A stretch of 64,000 bases of DNA from Candidatus Bathyarchaeum tardum (lineage in GTDB: Archaea > Thermoproteota > Bathyarchaeia > Bathyarchaeales > Bathyarchaeaceae), in assembly GCA_029762755.1 (NCBI GenBank), contig JARVGH010000002.1:124001-188000 (forward strand), read 5' to 3'. The position numbers were made by a program, and so were the translations under genes. This document shows, piece after piece, positions 1 to 8,927 of this stretch. How positions within the stretch are numbered: position 1 is the stretch's first letter; every line of letters starts with the position of its first letter. The notes below the pieces were generated by a model. That model was not told the origin of the DNA, did not search any database, and saw only the letters and a list, made by a program, of their open reading frames with translations.

Positions 1-399
1 TTCGGTCGTATTCGGTCATTAATTAGTTTAGTTAACCAGAATATCACGTCAAAATTTTGGTGTTTCGACATAGGATGTAAAAGTTTATTTTTTTCATCTT
101 AAAATTAACTGGTTTATGTAAACATTGTAAGCCTTCGTCAAATTTCGAATTTTCCGTATAATTTATTTGTGAGCAAATTTAGGTTTTTAATAGTAATGGA
201 TGTTTTAAGAAAATCAAATAGCTTATAAAAGTTTAAAATGCCTGATTTTAACAAGACTGATGTTAAAAAGCAGGGTATTTTACGACGAATCAAGGATATA
301 ATTGCTTTAGTTTGAGCTGGTTTTGGCGGATATTAATCTTATTTTTTGTCCAATTATTTGAGTATTTAAGCTTCGTAGCTAAACGTAATTTTTCAGATT
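1..399. other. Intergenic stretch, no gene seen
   Basis: This AT-rich stretch lies downstream of the yjbQ gene, which is on the minus strand and ends at 400. No frame reads like a protein, and I see no RNA gene or repeat. The only longer open frame overlaps yjbQ antisense and looks like a shadow. Confidence 0.5.
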
Positions 400-804
400 T
401 TATTCGCCTAATACTTGCATAATTATTGTCCTTTGTCGAGAGTACACGTCGGTCTCTACAAAAACTAAAGATTGCCATGTGCCAAAGATTACTTGTCCAT
501 CGATAATGGGAAGGGTTTTGTCAGGGCTCAACAGCATTGAGCGAAGGTGCGAATGAGCATTGGAAGGGTGGCGATAATTTGCATGTTTAGGAATTATTTT
601 TTCAAGAAAAATTTTAACGTCAGCATCTAGATTTGGTTCGTGTTCAGTTAAAATAAGTACTCCAGTTGCGTGTGGAGCAAAAACGTGAACTAGTCCATTT
701 TTGATTCCTGATTTTTTTACTACGTCATGAACTTTTTCAGTAAGGTCTTTGAATTCTATTTCCCCTTTGGTGGAAAAAACTATTTTTTCATTAACTACTT
801 TCAT
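400..804 (-). CDS. yjbQ: YjbQ family protein (UPF0047)
   Basis: A 134-aa protein matching the small YjbQ/UPF0047 family, which is widespread in archaea and bacteria and linked in the literature to a side activity of thiamine-phosphate synthase. Family hallmarks are visible: HATGVLILTEHEPN at about residues 46-59, the HPSNAHSHLRS histidine-rich stretch at about 78-88, and the LPIIDGQVIFGTWQSLVFVE block near the end. The full family length is present. The ATG start is preceded by GGGAG. It stands alone, with a ModE-like regulator upstream on the same strand. The biological role of this family is poorly settled; the family call itself is secure. Confidence 0.93.
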   Translation of the reverse strand: MKVVNEKIVFSTKGEIEFKDLTEKVHDVVKKSGIKNGLVHVFAPHATGVLILTEHEPNLDADVKIFLEKIIPKHANYRHPSNAHSHLRSMLLSPDKTLPIIDGQVIFGTWQSLVFVETDVYSRQRTIIMQVLGE

Positions 805-952
805 TTTTGTTTTCTCCCAGACAATTAAAATATTATTAGTTTCCAGTAAAAACGTTGCCGTCGTAGATTAAAAGATCAGGGAGCAATTTCAGGGACTTGT
901 GTTGATGCTTTTGTATCCATTCAACATAAATATTATCCAAAAAACTTGGTGT

Positions 953-1504
953 TTATCGGTTTTTTGTGATATTAATTGCTCTGGTTTTAATTTTGACGTC
1001 AATTTCATCATTAGGTTGTAAATCAAGGTCTTCAACTGTTTTTTTGGGCAGAACCAAAGTTAAGTTTCTAGGATGTTCTAAGTCTACTTCAATAACTCCT
1101 GTATTTTTTGTGCCCAAATTTCCAATTTTTGCTAGAAAACAGGTTGTTATTGTAGTTTTCTCGTCTTCAACTGCTTGTTTTCCTATAGTTTTTGTCATTT
1201 GTTCTTCGGCTCGTATGTATTCATTGATTAATGTAATACCAAGATCTGTTAGTTTTGCGCCTCCGCCTCCTTTGTTACCGCCTTTGAAGGTTGTTACTAC
1301 AGGTTCTCCAAGTCTTTTTTCTAATTTAGACAAGTAATTCCAGACGTACCTGTATGACATTCCAGTGTTTTTTGCAGCTTTAGAAATAGATTCCACTTGT
1401 TGTATGGCCTCTAAGATTTTAGCTCCACCTTTTCCAAGAAGGGGATCTCCTCGAAATTCAAGCCAAACTTTTCCTGAGACCTTATGCTTACTATTAACAC
1501 TCAT
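953..1504 (-). CDS. ModE-type transcriptional regulator with TOBE-like domain
   Basis: A 183-aa protein with an N-terminal winged helix of the ModE/LysR type (about residues 15-105), including the phrases GAKILEAIQQVESISKAAK and GMSYRYVWNYLSKLE, then a glycine-rich wing (GGNKGGGGAKLT). The last 60 residues look like one TOBE/MopI ligand-binding domain (NLGTKNTGVIEVDLE and later LQPNDEIDVKIK). ModE proteins sense molybdate or tungstate. I chose the internal ATG at 1504 because the family begins there; an upstream in-frame codon would add 14 unrelated residues. No molybdate transporter is next to it, so its targets lie elsewhere. Confidence 0.88.
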   Translation of the reverse strand: MSVNSKHKVSGKVWLEFRGDPLLGKGGAKILEAIQQVESISKAAKNTGMSYRYVWNYLSKLEKRLGEPVVTTFKGGNKGGGGAKLTDLGITLINEYIRAEEQMTKTIGKQAVEDEKTTITTCFLAKIGNLGTKNTGVIEVDLEHPRNLTLVLPKKTVEDLDLQPNDEIDVKIKTRAINITKNR

Positions 1505-1608
1505 AAGATTCAATTCAATATAATAAAAGTGAACATATAAAATCAATGGAAAACAAAAAGTAATTTTATGACGGCCTAGTATAAAACGCCAAAAGAGATT
1601 GAAAGAAC

Positions 1609-2286
1609 ATGATTAAAGCTGTAATTTTTGACCTTGATGGAACCCTTACAGAGTTTAATCTCGACTTTAAAGCATGCCGAACACAAGTTATTCAACGCCT
1701 CAGTGAACAAGGGATGCCTCAACAACTTTTTTCATTAAATGAAAGCGCTTTTGACATGTTACTTAAAATAAAAAAATATCTGGGACCTGAACCTCAAGAA
1801 AATGAAATGCGTGAGTTCAAAAAAATTGTATTCTCAATTGTAGAAAATTTCGAATTGCAAGCAGCAAAAGAGACAAAAATGTTCCCAGGTGTTCTAGAAA
1901 CTTTGGATACCTTGCGAAAAATGAGGCTGAAAATGGGTCTATGTACAATAAGTGGCAAAAAAGCATCAGGGCTTATTCTCCGAAGTTTTGGTATTGAACA
2001 TTTCTTTGGCGCAGTTTTTCCTCGTGAATCGGTTATAAATGTTAAACCTAATCCAGTACATCTGCAAGCAGTTTTAGATTCGTTGAATGTTAACGCCAAT
2101 GAAGCAATTTTTGTAGGGGACAGTATCAAAGACATAATTTGTGCTACAAAACTGGGGGTCATGGCAGTAGGAGTCACAACTGGGCTTTCATCGATGGAGC
2201 AATTAAAAAATTCAGGTTCAAATTATATCATTTCTTCAATAACAGAAGTACCACATTTGATAACAGAACTCAATCTCAAGAGCTAA
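1609..2286 (+). CDS. HAD family phosphatase (phosphoglycolate phosphatase-like)
   Basis: A 225-aa haloacid dehalogenase superfamily hydrolase. Motif I is DLDGTLTEF at residues 8-16, motif II is the Ser in LCTISGKK, motif III is the Lys in NVKPNP, and motif IV is GDSIKD. A helical cap lies between motifs I and II (C1-type), as in phosphoglycolate phosphatase and pyrophosphatase PpaX. It probably dephosphorylates a small phosphorylated metabolite; the substrate cannot be read from sequence. It is a single gene, divergent from the ModE-like regulator about 100 bases away. Confidence 0.9.
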   Translation: MIKAVIFDLDGTLTEFNLDFKACRTQVIQRLSEQGMPQQLFSLNESAFDMLLKIKKYLGPEPQENEMREFKKIVFSIVENFELQAAKETKMFPGVLETLDTLRKMRLKMGLCTISGKKASGLILRSFGIEHFFGAVFPRESVINVKPNPVHLQAVLDSLNVNANEAIFVGDSIKDIICATKLGVMAVGVTTGLSSMEQLKNSGSNYIISSITEVPHLITELNLKS

Positions 2287-2363
2287 ACGCCTTTGCTTTT
2301 TATTCTTGAAATTTAGTTATACGATTAATTTGTTAGCAAAAGATTTCACAAAAAAATATTATC

Positions 2364-2762
2364 TTAAACGGGTCTGAAAAAGTATCTGTTCCATTCTGGC
2401 CAAACATTGGATGTTGACGGATCAAAATCGATTTTTAGTTTCATTCCAATCTTGATTTGTTCTACAGGCAAATCACGGATAATGCCTGGAAGATGGAGCC
2501 CATTTTCAAATTCGACAATACCAACTATGTATGGTACCATTGACTGAAATTCTTCAGGGGCAACATGAATAACAGTGTAACTCAGGAGTGTTCCCGTGTT
2601 TTCTAGTTCTATCCATTTCAAATTAATCGAAAAACATTTTGTACACATTGGTTTAGGTGGTAAAAGTAAATTTTGGCAGTCATCGCATTGTACAGCCATT
2701 AGTTTTTTTTCGGTTACGAACTTGTAGAAACTTGATATCGTAAATGGACGCTCAGCTGACAT
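2364..2762 (-). CDS. DUF35 zinc-ribbon/OB-fold protein (thiolase partner)
   Basis: A 132-aa acyl-CoA-binding scaffold protein of the DUF35 family. The N-terminal rubredoxin-like zinc ribbon has CDDC at about residue 26 and CTKC about 14 residues later; an OB fold follows (GTLLSYTVIHVAPEEF). In archaea such proteins bind thiolase and, in the mevalonate pathway, channel acetoacetyl-CoA to HMG-CoA synthase (established for methanogen complexes). The gene follows the thiolase gene by 2 bases, with AGGAGA inside the end of thiolase, so the two are translationally coupled. No HMG-CoA synthase gene adjoins, so the pair may instead serve another acyl-CoA reaction. Confidence 0.9.
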   Translation of the reverse strand: MSAERPFTISSFYKFVTEKKLMAVQCDDCQNLLLPPKPMCTKCFSINLKWIELENTGTLLSYTVIHVAPEEFQSMVPYIVGIVEFENGLHLPGIIRDLPVEQIKIGMKLKIDFDPSTSNVWPEWNRYFFRPV

Positions 2763-2764
2763 TT

Positions 2765-3937
2765 TTAATCTCTCCTGTAGAGGTGTACACTTGCAGTTGC
2801 TCCTGAACCTCCAACGTTGTGGCTTAAGCCTATTTCTGCATCGTTTACTTGCCGTTTTTGTGCCTGCCCTGTAAGTTGAAGATAAATTTCATAAGCTTGA
2901 GCAGTCCCAGTTGCCCCTACTGGATGACCTTTTGCTTTCAGGCCGCCGCTAGTGTTCACGGGAAGGTTTCCACCAAGTTCGGTTATTCCTTCATCGATCA
3001 GATTACCGCCTTTTCCTGGACTACAAAATCCTAGGTCTTCATATGCAAGTAGTTCTGCAATTGTAAAACAGTCATGAACTTCGGCAACATCAACATCTTT
3101 GGGGTTTATGTTTGCCATTTTGTAAGCTTCTTGGCTGGCAACCCGAGCAGCTTTAAGAGAAGTTAGAGTTTCGCGTTGATATAATCCAATTGTGTCACTT
3201 GCTAATCCGGATCCTATAACATGAACAGGTGTATCAGTGAAGTTTTTTGCGATTTCAGGAGCAGTCAAAATTAAGCAACTGGCGCCATCAGTAATTAATG
3301 AACAATCATACATTTTCAAAGGCCACGCAACAAGTTTTGATTCTAAGGCTTTTTTTAATGTTATTTCTTTTTGTAGGTGCGCCTTAGGATTTAGGCTTCC
3401 GTTATAATGATTTTTTACAGCTACTTTCGCCATTTGTTCTTCAGTTGTGCCGTACTTGTTCATATGCGCAGTAGCCATAAGAGCATACAATCCGGGGAAA
3501 GTAATTCCATTAAATTGTTCAAAGGCCATGTCTGAAGCCATAGCTAAAAATTCTGTTACCTCAGCGGTTGTACGATGAGTCATGTTTTCTACCCCGCCAA
3601 CTAGCACTACTTTGTGCAAGCCCGACAGTATAGCCATGATTCCAGTTCGTAAAGCTGATCCTGATGAAGCACATGCAGATTCGATTCGTATTGCAGGTTT
3701 GGGCAATAAACCAGTCCAATCTGCTAATGTAGGTCCAGTGTGTCCTTGATGTTCGTATGATTCTCCCATGTGTCCAATAAACAATGCTTCAATGTCTTTT
3801 ATTGGGTCTAAACGGGGGCATCGATCAAACGCTTCTTTGGTTGCTTGTGCAAAAAGTTCTCTACCCACGTGTTCTTCGTGTCGCCCAAATTTGGATAAAC
3901 CTGCAGACACAATTGAAACTAAAGGTTTACTTGACAC
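2765..3937 (-). CDS. Thiolase family protein (acetyl-CoA C-acetyltransferase type)
   Basis: A 390-aa archaeal thiolase. The nucleophilic Cys lies in RIESACASSGSALRTG (about residues 84-99), the C-terminal block has VAEVHDCFTIAE with the conserved His, and near the end is GGLKAKGHPVGATG with the second catalytic His. The length is normal. It starts with GTG at 3937. It most likely condenses acetyl-CoA to acetoacetyl-CoA (or cleaves a beta-ketoacyl-CoA) together with the DUF35 protein encoded immediately downstream. In many archaea the same pair follows HMG-CoA synthase; that gene is missing here. Confidence 0.92.
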   Translation of the reverse strand: MSSKPLVSIVSAGLSKFGRHEEHVGRELFAQATKEAFDRCPRLDPIKDIEALFIGHMGESYEHQGHTGPTLADWTGLLPKPAIRIESACASSGSALRTGIMAILSGLHKVVLVGGVENMTHRTTAEVTEFLAMASDMAFEQFNGITFPGLYALMATAHMNKYGTTEEQMAKVAVKNHYNGSLNPKAHLQKEITLKKALESKLVAWPLKMYDCSLITDGASCLILTAPEIAKNFTDTPVHVIGSGLASDTIGLYQRETLTSLKAARVASQEAYKMANINPKDVDVAEVHDCFTIAELLAYEDLGFCSPGKGGNLIDEGITELGGNLPVNTSGGLKAKGHPVGATGTAQAYEIYLQLTGQAQKRQVNDAEIGLSHNVGGSGATASVHLYRRD

Positions 3938-4701
3938 ACAATGACCTCTCTGTATTTATTTTTGAATAGGGATTAGTAAATGTTATCTGACTTCTTGGAT
4001 ATATTTCCACTGTTTTCTTGTGGTCCTTCCTTTTTTTGAAATTTACTTTAGAAGTGAAAAAATTTGATAAAAATAGGTTTGCCAATTTTAATGTTGAAAT
4101 TTTCAGAACGAAATTACGGTCTATACCCTGCAAAAGGATGCATATAAAATCGTTTTGGGGTCTAGTGTCCCGAATTGAGTTAACTGTTTTTCAAAACTTT
4201 GAGGTGAAATCATGAACTTACAAAAAAGAACAAAAGTCTAACAACTGAAAGGTTTTGGAAAAAGGTTGAAGTATACTAAAACTACACCTCCGTTAATTGT
4301 TCCATTGAATGCCCTTTTTGTTAACAAATAATTTGAGCCGTTGAAAACATTGAAGATAGGATAGCTTGTTTGGCATTATTGTGAAAAACTGGTTAATGTG
4401 GTGGACAACGTTTTCAAGTACCCTCACTATTTTAGATTAAGAAGATAACCAATTTTTTGGAAGGGTTGACATTTGCTCAATTTCGGGCTTGGACAGACCG
4501 TACACTAGCAGCTCTTGAATATTATGTTGGATAAGTTGACATTTCCAAAATAAGCAGTTTCTAGGTTAAAAATATTTTAAAAACAAGAAATATTACACTT
4601 TAATCTTAATATGCGTTAATTTTTTTTAATAATTTTTTTTCCAGCGATAAATATTATATACTTTATGGATAGATATATGTTTTCTATGAAGGTTTGAAAA
4701 A
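3938..4701. other. Long intergenic region with a probable decayed gene
   Basis: No intact gene is visible. A good archaeal promoter-like box (CATATAAAAT, 4141-4150) is followed by an ideal ribosome site (GAGGTGA, 4201-4207) and ATG at 4212, but the frame stops after nine codons at 4241. Protein-like pieces in changing frames follow to about 4550, for example LTFAQFRAWTDRTLAALEYY near 4470-4525. This looks like the remains of a gene, though the 9-codon frame could be a leader peptide. The last 80 bases are AT-rich promoter DNA for the next gene. Confidence 0.4.
4650..4660 (+). promoter_or_regulatory. TATA-type promoter box of the secreted beta-propeller gene
   Basis: The AT box around AATATTATATA lies about 42-52 bases before the ATG at 4702, a spacing that fits archaeal transcription starting about 25 bases downstream of TATA and leaving a short leader. 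Inferred from position only. Confidence 0.4.
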
Positions 4702-7245
4702 ATGAAAAAAAAGGAAAGAACAAAAATAATTATACTCTCGTTATTTACAGTGTTAACATTATCTACTATTCTATCGGCTTTTCCATCAGTTTCTGCGGCG
4801 TCAAATGTTAAAAGTTATCCATACATCGGAGCTGTGCCTAATCCCGTAGGTGTTAACCAACCAGTGTTGCTTCACGTCGGCATTACAGCATATCTGACAA
4901 GCACAGAGATGGGGTGGGAAGGTCTAACCATTACGATTGAAAGACCAGATGGAGAAACCGAAACATTAGGGCCATATCGAACAGACTCTACAGGAGGAAC
5001 AGGAGCAGTATACACTCCAACAATGGTTGGAACATACACTTTACAGACTCATTTTCCTGAACAAACCGTAACTCTTCCACCAAGAGGCGATTTTACTTAT
5101 CTAGCGGGTACCAGCGAAGAACTCGAACTTGAGGTACAAGATGAGCCGATTGCATATTATCCCGGTCATTCACTTCCAAATGAATATTGGACAAGACCAA
5201 TAGACGCACAACTTAGAGAATGGTCAGAAATTTCAGGAAACTGGCTGTTCGTACCACGTAACAAATACACTCCTTATAATGATGGACCAAGAACTGCACA
5301 CATACTCTGGACAGAGCCCCTAACATCAGGTGGTATTGTCGGAGGAGACCTAGGTACTGCAGATTTAGAAGCGCTTGGCTATCATGGTTTTGAATGTGGC
5401 GATGCATATGAAGGCAAATGGGGTGGAAGAGTAAGGGCTTGGGGTTCAGCAGGACCAATAATCATTGGTGGAAAACTTTACTACACTGATGGTCCACACA
5501 ACATGCCAAAGATGTATTACTGTGTTGATATCCGTACTGGCGAACAGATTTGGGCTAAAACATTCTTAGACAACCGGTCTATTGCGTTTGGTCAGCTATT
5601 CTATTGGGACTCCTTCAATTTCCACGGAACCTTCGCATATTTGTGGGTAACTGTTGGAAGTGATTGGTACGCTTTTGACGCATTTACAGGGGACTGGATG
5701 TTTACTGTTGAAAATGTGCCCTCGGGAACAACTAGGTGGGATTCAAATGGTGGTATCTACCGAATTTCAGTTGATCAAACAAATGGGTTGTTAACCATGT
5801 GGAACTTAACTGCTTCTTGTATCAATCAGGGGGCATCTGGTTACGGTGCTGGCAGTTGGGGAAACTCTGTACATCTTAAAACATTTGATGCAGCCGCTGA
5901 CACTGAACTTGCCCAGAGTGCATGGATTTTAAACGTAACAATACCAACGGGTCTACCCGGAAGACCAGGAGAGTACTATTTTGGTGACAGGATAATTGGA
6001 GTAAACGCCAACACTGCAGGAGTCAGTTCATGGGGATTAGATTTATCGTCAGGAACTGAAGGAAACTTGCTATTTGAGAATACATGGGATGCGCCAGCTG
6101 AATGGGCTGCAGGAAATGTAAGCATAGCCGTAGTTTCTTATAGTCCATCCGGTAAGGATGGTGTTTTCGTTGTATTTGCGCGAGAACTTCGAGAATATTA
6201 TGGTTTCAGCCAAAATACAGGAGAAAATCTTTGGGGACCAACGGATCCAGAGCACTATCTGAACACATTTGTTGGCACAGAATCCACTATTGCATACGGT
6301 AAACTCATCTCATCTGGAGTCTCAGGAGTAACCAGTTGTTACGACGTAATGACTGGTGCTTTATTGTGGGAATACGCAGCAGAAGATCCATATCAGGAAA
6401 TACTGTGGGCTAATAGTTGGTGGACTAAACCAATGTTTGTTTCCGATGGGTTAATCTACCTAGCGCATATGGAACATTCTTCTATTGATCCAAAACCTCG
6501 TGGTGCACCTTTCATCTGTGTGGACATGGAAACTGGAAACGAAGTCTGGAGAGCAGATGGGTTGTTCCGCCAGACCTACTGGGGATCAAATGCTATCATT
6601 GGAGACAGCGTAATTGCTACAATGGATACTTATGACCAACAGATATATGCCATAGGTAAGGGTCCAAGTGCAATTACAGTAGATGTACGCAACGATGTAA
6701 CTTTAGGCCACGCTGCAACAATATTTGGAACTGTAATGGATGTTTCTCCAGGCACAAAGGATGAAGCCATTCAGATGAGGTTCCCCAATGGTGTTCCAGC
6801 AATCGCAGACGAAGACATGAGCGCGTGGATGAAGTATGTCTACAAACAATTTGAACGACCAACTGACATAAATGGAGTTCCAGTGAAAATCGAAATCGTT
6901 GACCCCAATAATCAGTATGCATGGATTGGAACTGCAACAACTGATGTTTACGGCAACTACGCTTATTCATTCAAGCCCCAAATTGAAGGTCAATACATGA
7001 TTATTGCAACTTTCGAAAGCTCCGACGCATACTATGGCTCAACAACAACAACATACCTCACTGTGGGCGAAGCACCTACGCCATCAACACAAATAGACAC
7101 CGAAGAGCCAATTGACACTCAAACACCAGTAGACGCACAAGAACCAACCGCATTCATCACAAGCGAAGTAGCCATTATCGCAACAGTCGCAGTAGCAGCA
7201 GTAATCGGCGTAGCAGCACTTTTTGTCCTAAGAAGGAGAAAATAA
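4702..7245 (+). CDS. Secreted PQQ-like beta-propeller surface protein with C-terminal anchor
   Basis: An 847-aa envelope protein. Residues 1-33 form a signal peptide (KIIILSLFTVLTLSTILSAF then PSVSA). An Ig-like domain follows (about 40-140, with GVNQPVLLHVGITA), then a long beta-propeller of PQQ/outer-membrane-protein type whose blades show repeats such as YYCVDIRTGEQIWAKT, WYAFDAFTGDWMF, ENLWGPTDPEHY and FICVDMETGNEVWRA. A second Ig-like or carboxypeptidase-regulatory-like domain (about 660-780) leads to a Thr/Pro/Gln-rich stalk and a final membrane helix ending in LRRRK. It probably sits on the cell surface. Tryptophan-rich blades suggest carbohydrate or protein binding; enzymatic activity is not evident. 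It is monocistronic. Confidence 0.88.
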   Translation: MKKKERTKIIILSLFTVLTLSTILSAFPSVSAASNVKSYPYIGAVPNPVGVNQPVLLHVGITAYLTSTEMGWEGLTITIERPDGETETLGPYRTDSTGGTGAVYTPTMVGTYTLQTHFPEQTVTLPPRGDFTYLAGTSEELELEVQDEPIAYYPGHSLPNEYWTRPIDAQLREWSEISGNWLFVPRNKYTPYNDGPRTAHILWTEPLTSGGIVGGDLGTADLEALGYHGFECGDAYEGKWGGRVRAWGSAGPIIIGGKLYYTDGPHNMPKMYYCVDIRTGEQIWAKTFLDNRSIAFGQLFYWDSFNFHGTFAYLWVTVGSDWYAFDAFTGDWMFTVENVPSGTTRWDSNGGIYRISVDQTNGLLTMWNLTASCINQGASGYGAGSWGNSVHLKTFDAAADTELAQSAWILNVTIPTGLPGRPGEYYFGDRIIGVNANTAGVSSWGLDLSSGTEGNLLFENTWDAPAEWAAGNVSIAVVSYSPSGKDGVFVVFARELREYYGFSQNTGENLWGPTDPEHYLNTFVGTESTIAYGKLISSGVSGVTSCYDVMTGALLWEYAAEDPYQEILWANSWWTKPMFVSDGLIYLAHMEHSSIDPKPRGAPFICVDMETGNEVWRADGLFRQTYWGSNAIIGDSVIATMDTYDQQIYAIGKGPSAITVDVRNDVTLGHAATIFGTVMDVSPGTKDEAIQMRFPNGVPAIADEDMSAWMKYVYKQFERPTDINGVPVKIEIVDPNNQYAWIGTATTDVYGNYAYSFKPQIEGQYMIIATFESSDAYYGSTTTTYLTVGEAPTPSTQIDTEEPIDTQTPVDAQEPTAFITSEVAIIATVAVAAVIGVAALFVLRRRK

Positions 7246-7899
7246 ATCAATTTTCCCTCTTTTTTTTGGGAGTAAAACTTTAGAAGAAATGGGGCTGAAA
7301 AGGTTCAAACACAACAACGAAAAATCATCAACAAAGTGATAGTAGCATGGTTTTTCATTTTTTTCACCTTCGATTACTTGGGTGTAAAAACCTCAGCAAA
7401 CCCATTTCTCTTAAAACTTACTTAAAACGTCAGCTCATAATGAAAAGTTTAGAAAAGAATTCCACTTTGATATAATATAGGATAATGATCATATATTCTT
7501 CTTGGAACAAGTTCAAAAAATTATTTGAACAATAAGTCAAGTGGGTTTCTTAAATGCAGTGCCAAAAAAGTTAGAATTAATGCAGATCCAATGATTCTAC
7601 AATTTGTTTAGAAAAGCATAATCAAGAAGAAATACAGTTTGTAACTAAGATTGCTTCAACCAAAGAGTAACGCTGAGATTTAATCAATGATTGAGGGATT
7701 TATTTGACAAAGACGGTGAAGATTGGTATTTAAGAAAGCCAGAATGAATCACTAAACGTGAAGTTAACAGGTAAAACGTGAACATTCTAACTGTTACCTA
7801 ATATTTTTTAAGTAAATTGGAAAAAATTAATCCGACACAGATCTGATGTGCAACATTTTTAGGGGAATAAATTCACTTATTTTGATAGGGAGATGGATT
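7246..7899. other. Intergenic region without recognisable gene
   Basis: A T-rich run (CTTTTTTTTGGG) just after the stop codon probably ends transcription of the beta-propeller gene. The remaining 600 bases are AT-rich with many stops in all frames. A candidate leader for the ferritin-like gene lies at 7790-7890. I see no RNA gene. Confidence 0.4.
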
Positions 7900-8184
7900 A
7901 TGTTATCCGAGAAACCAATTAGAATTGAAAAAGTCAATAAAAAATTTAATGACCGAGAAATTCTGAGACTATCAATGATTGCTGAGTTAGATGCAGTGAG
8001 TTTGTATGAACAGTTGGCTGCAGCGACAGATAATAAAGCTATTCGAAAAGTTTTGTTGGATGTTGCAAAAGAAGAAAAAACTCACATGGGAGAATTCCAG
8101 ACATTGTTATTACGAGAAGATGAAGAACAGGTTGAAGAATTAAAGAAAGGAAAAGAAGAAGTAGAAGAAGAATTGGGGGTTTAA
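7900..8184 (+). CDS. Small ferritin-like protein of the encapsulin-cargo type
   Basis: A 94-aa protein closely resembling, from memory of the family, the ferritin-like N-terminal domain fused to the Pyrococcus encapsulin shell: EILRLSMIAELDAVSLYEQLA, then KVLLDVAKEEKTHMGEFQTLL, then an acidic tail EQVEELKKGKEEVEEELG. Iron ligands expected in this half-ferritin are Glu in AELDAVSLYE and the E-x-x-H of KEEKTHMGEF; it should dimerise to form a di-iron ferroxidase site. I chose the ATG at 7900 with GATAGGGAGA just before it; the longer frame adds 18 non-conserved residues. No shell gene lies within the window, so it is either free-standing or targets a shell encoded elsewhere. Confidence 0.82.
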   Translation: MLSEKPIRIEKVNKKFNDREILRLSMIAELDAVSLYEQLAAATDNKAIRKVLLDVAKEEKTHMGEFQTLLLREDEEQVEELKKGKEEVEEELGV

Positions 8185-8256
8185 GCCCAATTTTCTTTCA
8201 AAGTTTCTGGTGTAATTACCGAGAATTTAAATTAGAGTTTGCTGTAGTCGTTTGTT

Positions 8257-8910
8257 ATGCCGTCCAAAAGTTCACGTAGACGTCGACCACGGAAACAAAA
8301 AACTAATTACACAAAAATAATTGCTGCGGTAGCTTTGTTAGCTGTTGCTGCAGTTATTATTGGTTATGTTATACTTAACAATGACAATCCAAATCCAATT
8401 GATGAGGAAATTAATAATTTGACACAAATGAAAGTACTTTTCGAGACAAGCATGGGAAACATTACAATACAATTACGTGATGACATGCCAATCACTACTA
8501 CTAACTTCAAAAATCTTGTACATAATGGAGTTTACGATGGTACACTATTTCACAGAGTTATTGCAGACTTTATGATACAAGGAGGAGACCCTACTACAGG
8601 AAATTGGTCAGGTGGTACAATAGCTAACATACAAGATGAATTTACAAGCTCAAATGAAAACAATAGAGGCACAATAGCGATGGCTAATTTTGGTGAAGGA
8701 TATCCAAATACTGGGAGTAGCCAATTCTTCATAAATGTTGTCGATAATAATTACCTTGATTCGTTGCATCCTGTCTTTGGAGAAGTAATTGAAGGAATGG
8801 ATGTGGTTGACACAATTTCAAACGTTGATACAGACATTGACCAAAATTCTGAGACATTCAATCAGCCACTAGACGATGTTACGATAATTAAAGCATCACT
8901 TATTGATTAA
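8257..8910 (+). CDS. Membrane-anchored cyclophilin-type peptidyl-prolyl isomerase
   Basis: A 217-aa protein with a basic N-terminus (RRRRPRKQK), one membrane helix at about residues 22-44, and a cyclophilin domain from about 58 to the end. Cyclophilin signatures are clear: FKNLVHNGVYDGTLFHRVIADFMIQGGDP with the catalytic Arg, then GTIAMANFGEGYPNTGSSQFFIN and LDSLHPVFGEVIEGMDVVD. It should catalyse proline isomerisation on proteins outside the membrane, probably assisting folding of secreted proteins. The short, loop-poor form is typical of prokaryotes. It lies 72 bases after the ferritin-like gene. Confidence 0.94.
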   Translation: MPSKSSRRRRPRKQKTNYTKIIAAVALLAVAAVIIGYVILNNDNPNPIDEEINNLTQMKVLFETSMGNITIQLRDDMPITTTNFKNLVHNGVYDGTLFHRVIADFMIQGGDPTTGNWSGGTIANIQDEFTSSNENNRGTIAMANFGEGYPNTGSSQFFINVVDNNYLDSLHPVFGEVIEGMDVVDTISNVDTDIDQNSETFNQPLDDVTIIKASLID

Positions 8911-8927
8911 CTACGGAACAGCCTTTT

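Noticed and set aside
290-478. Open frame of 62 codons antisense to the yjbQ 3' end
   Set aside because: It overlaps the real gene, has low-complexity Lys/Asn content and no ribosome site.
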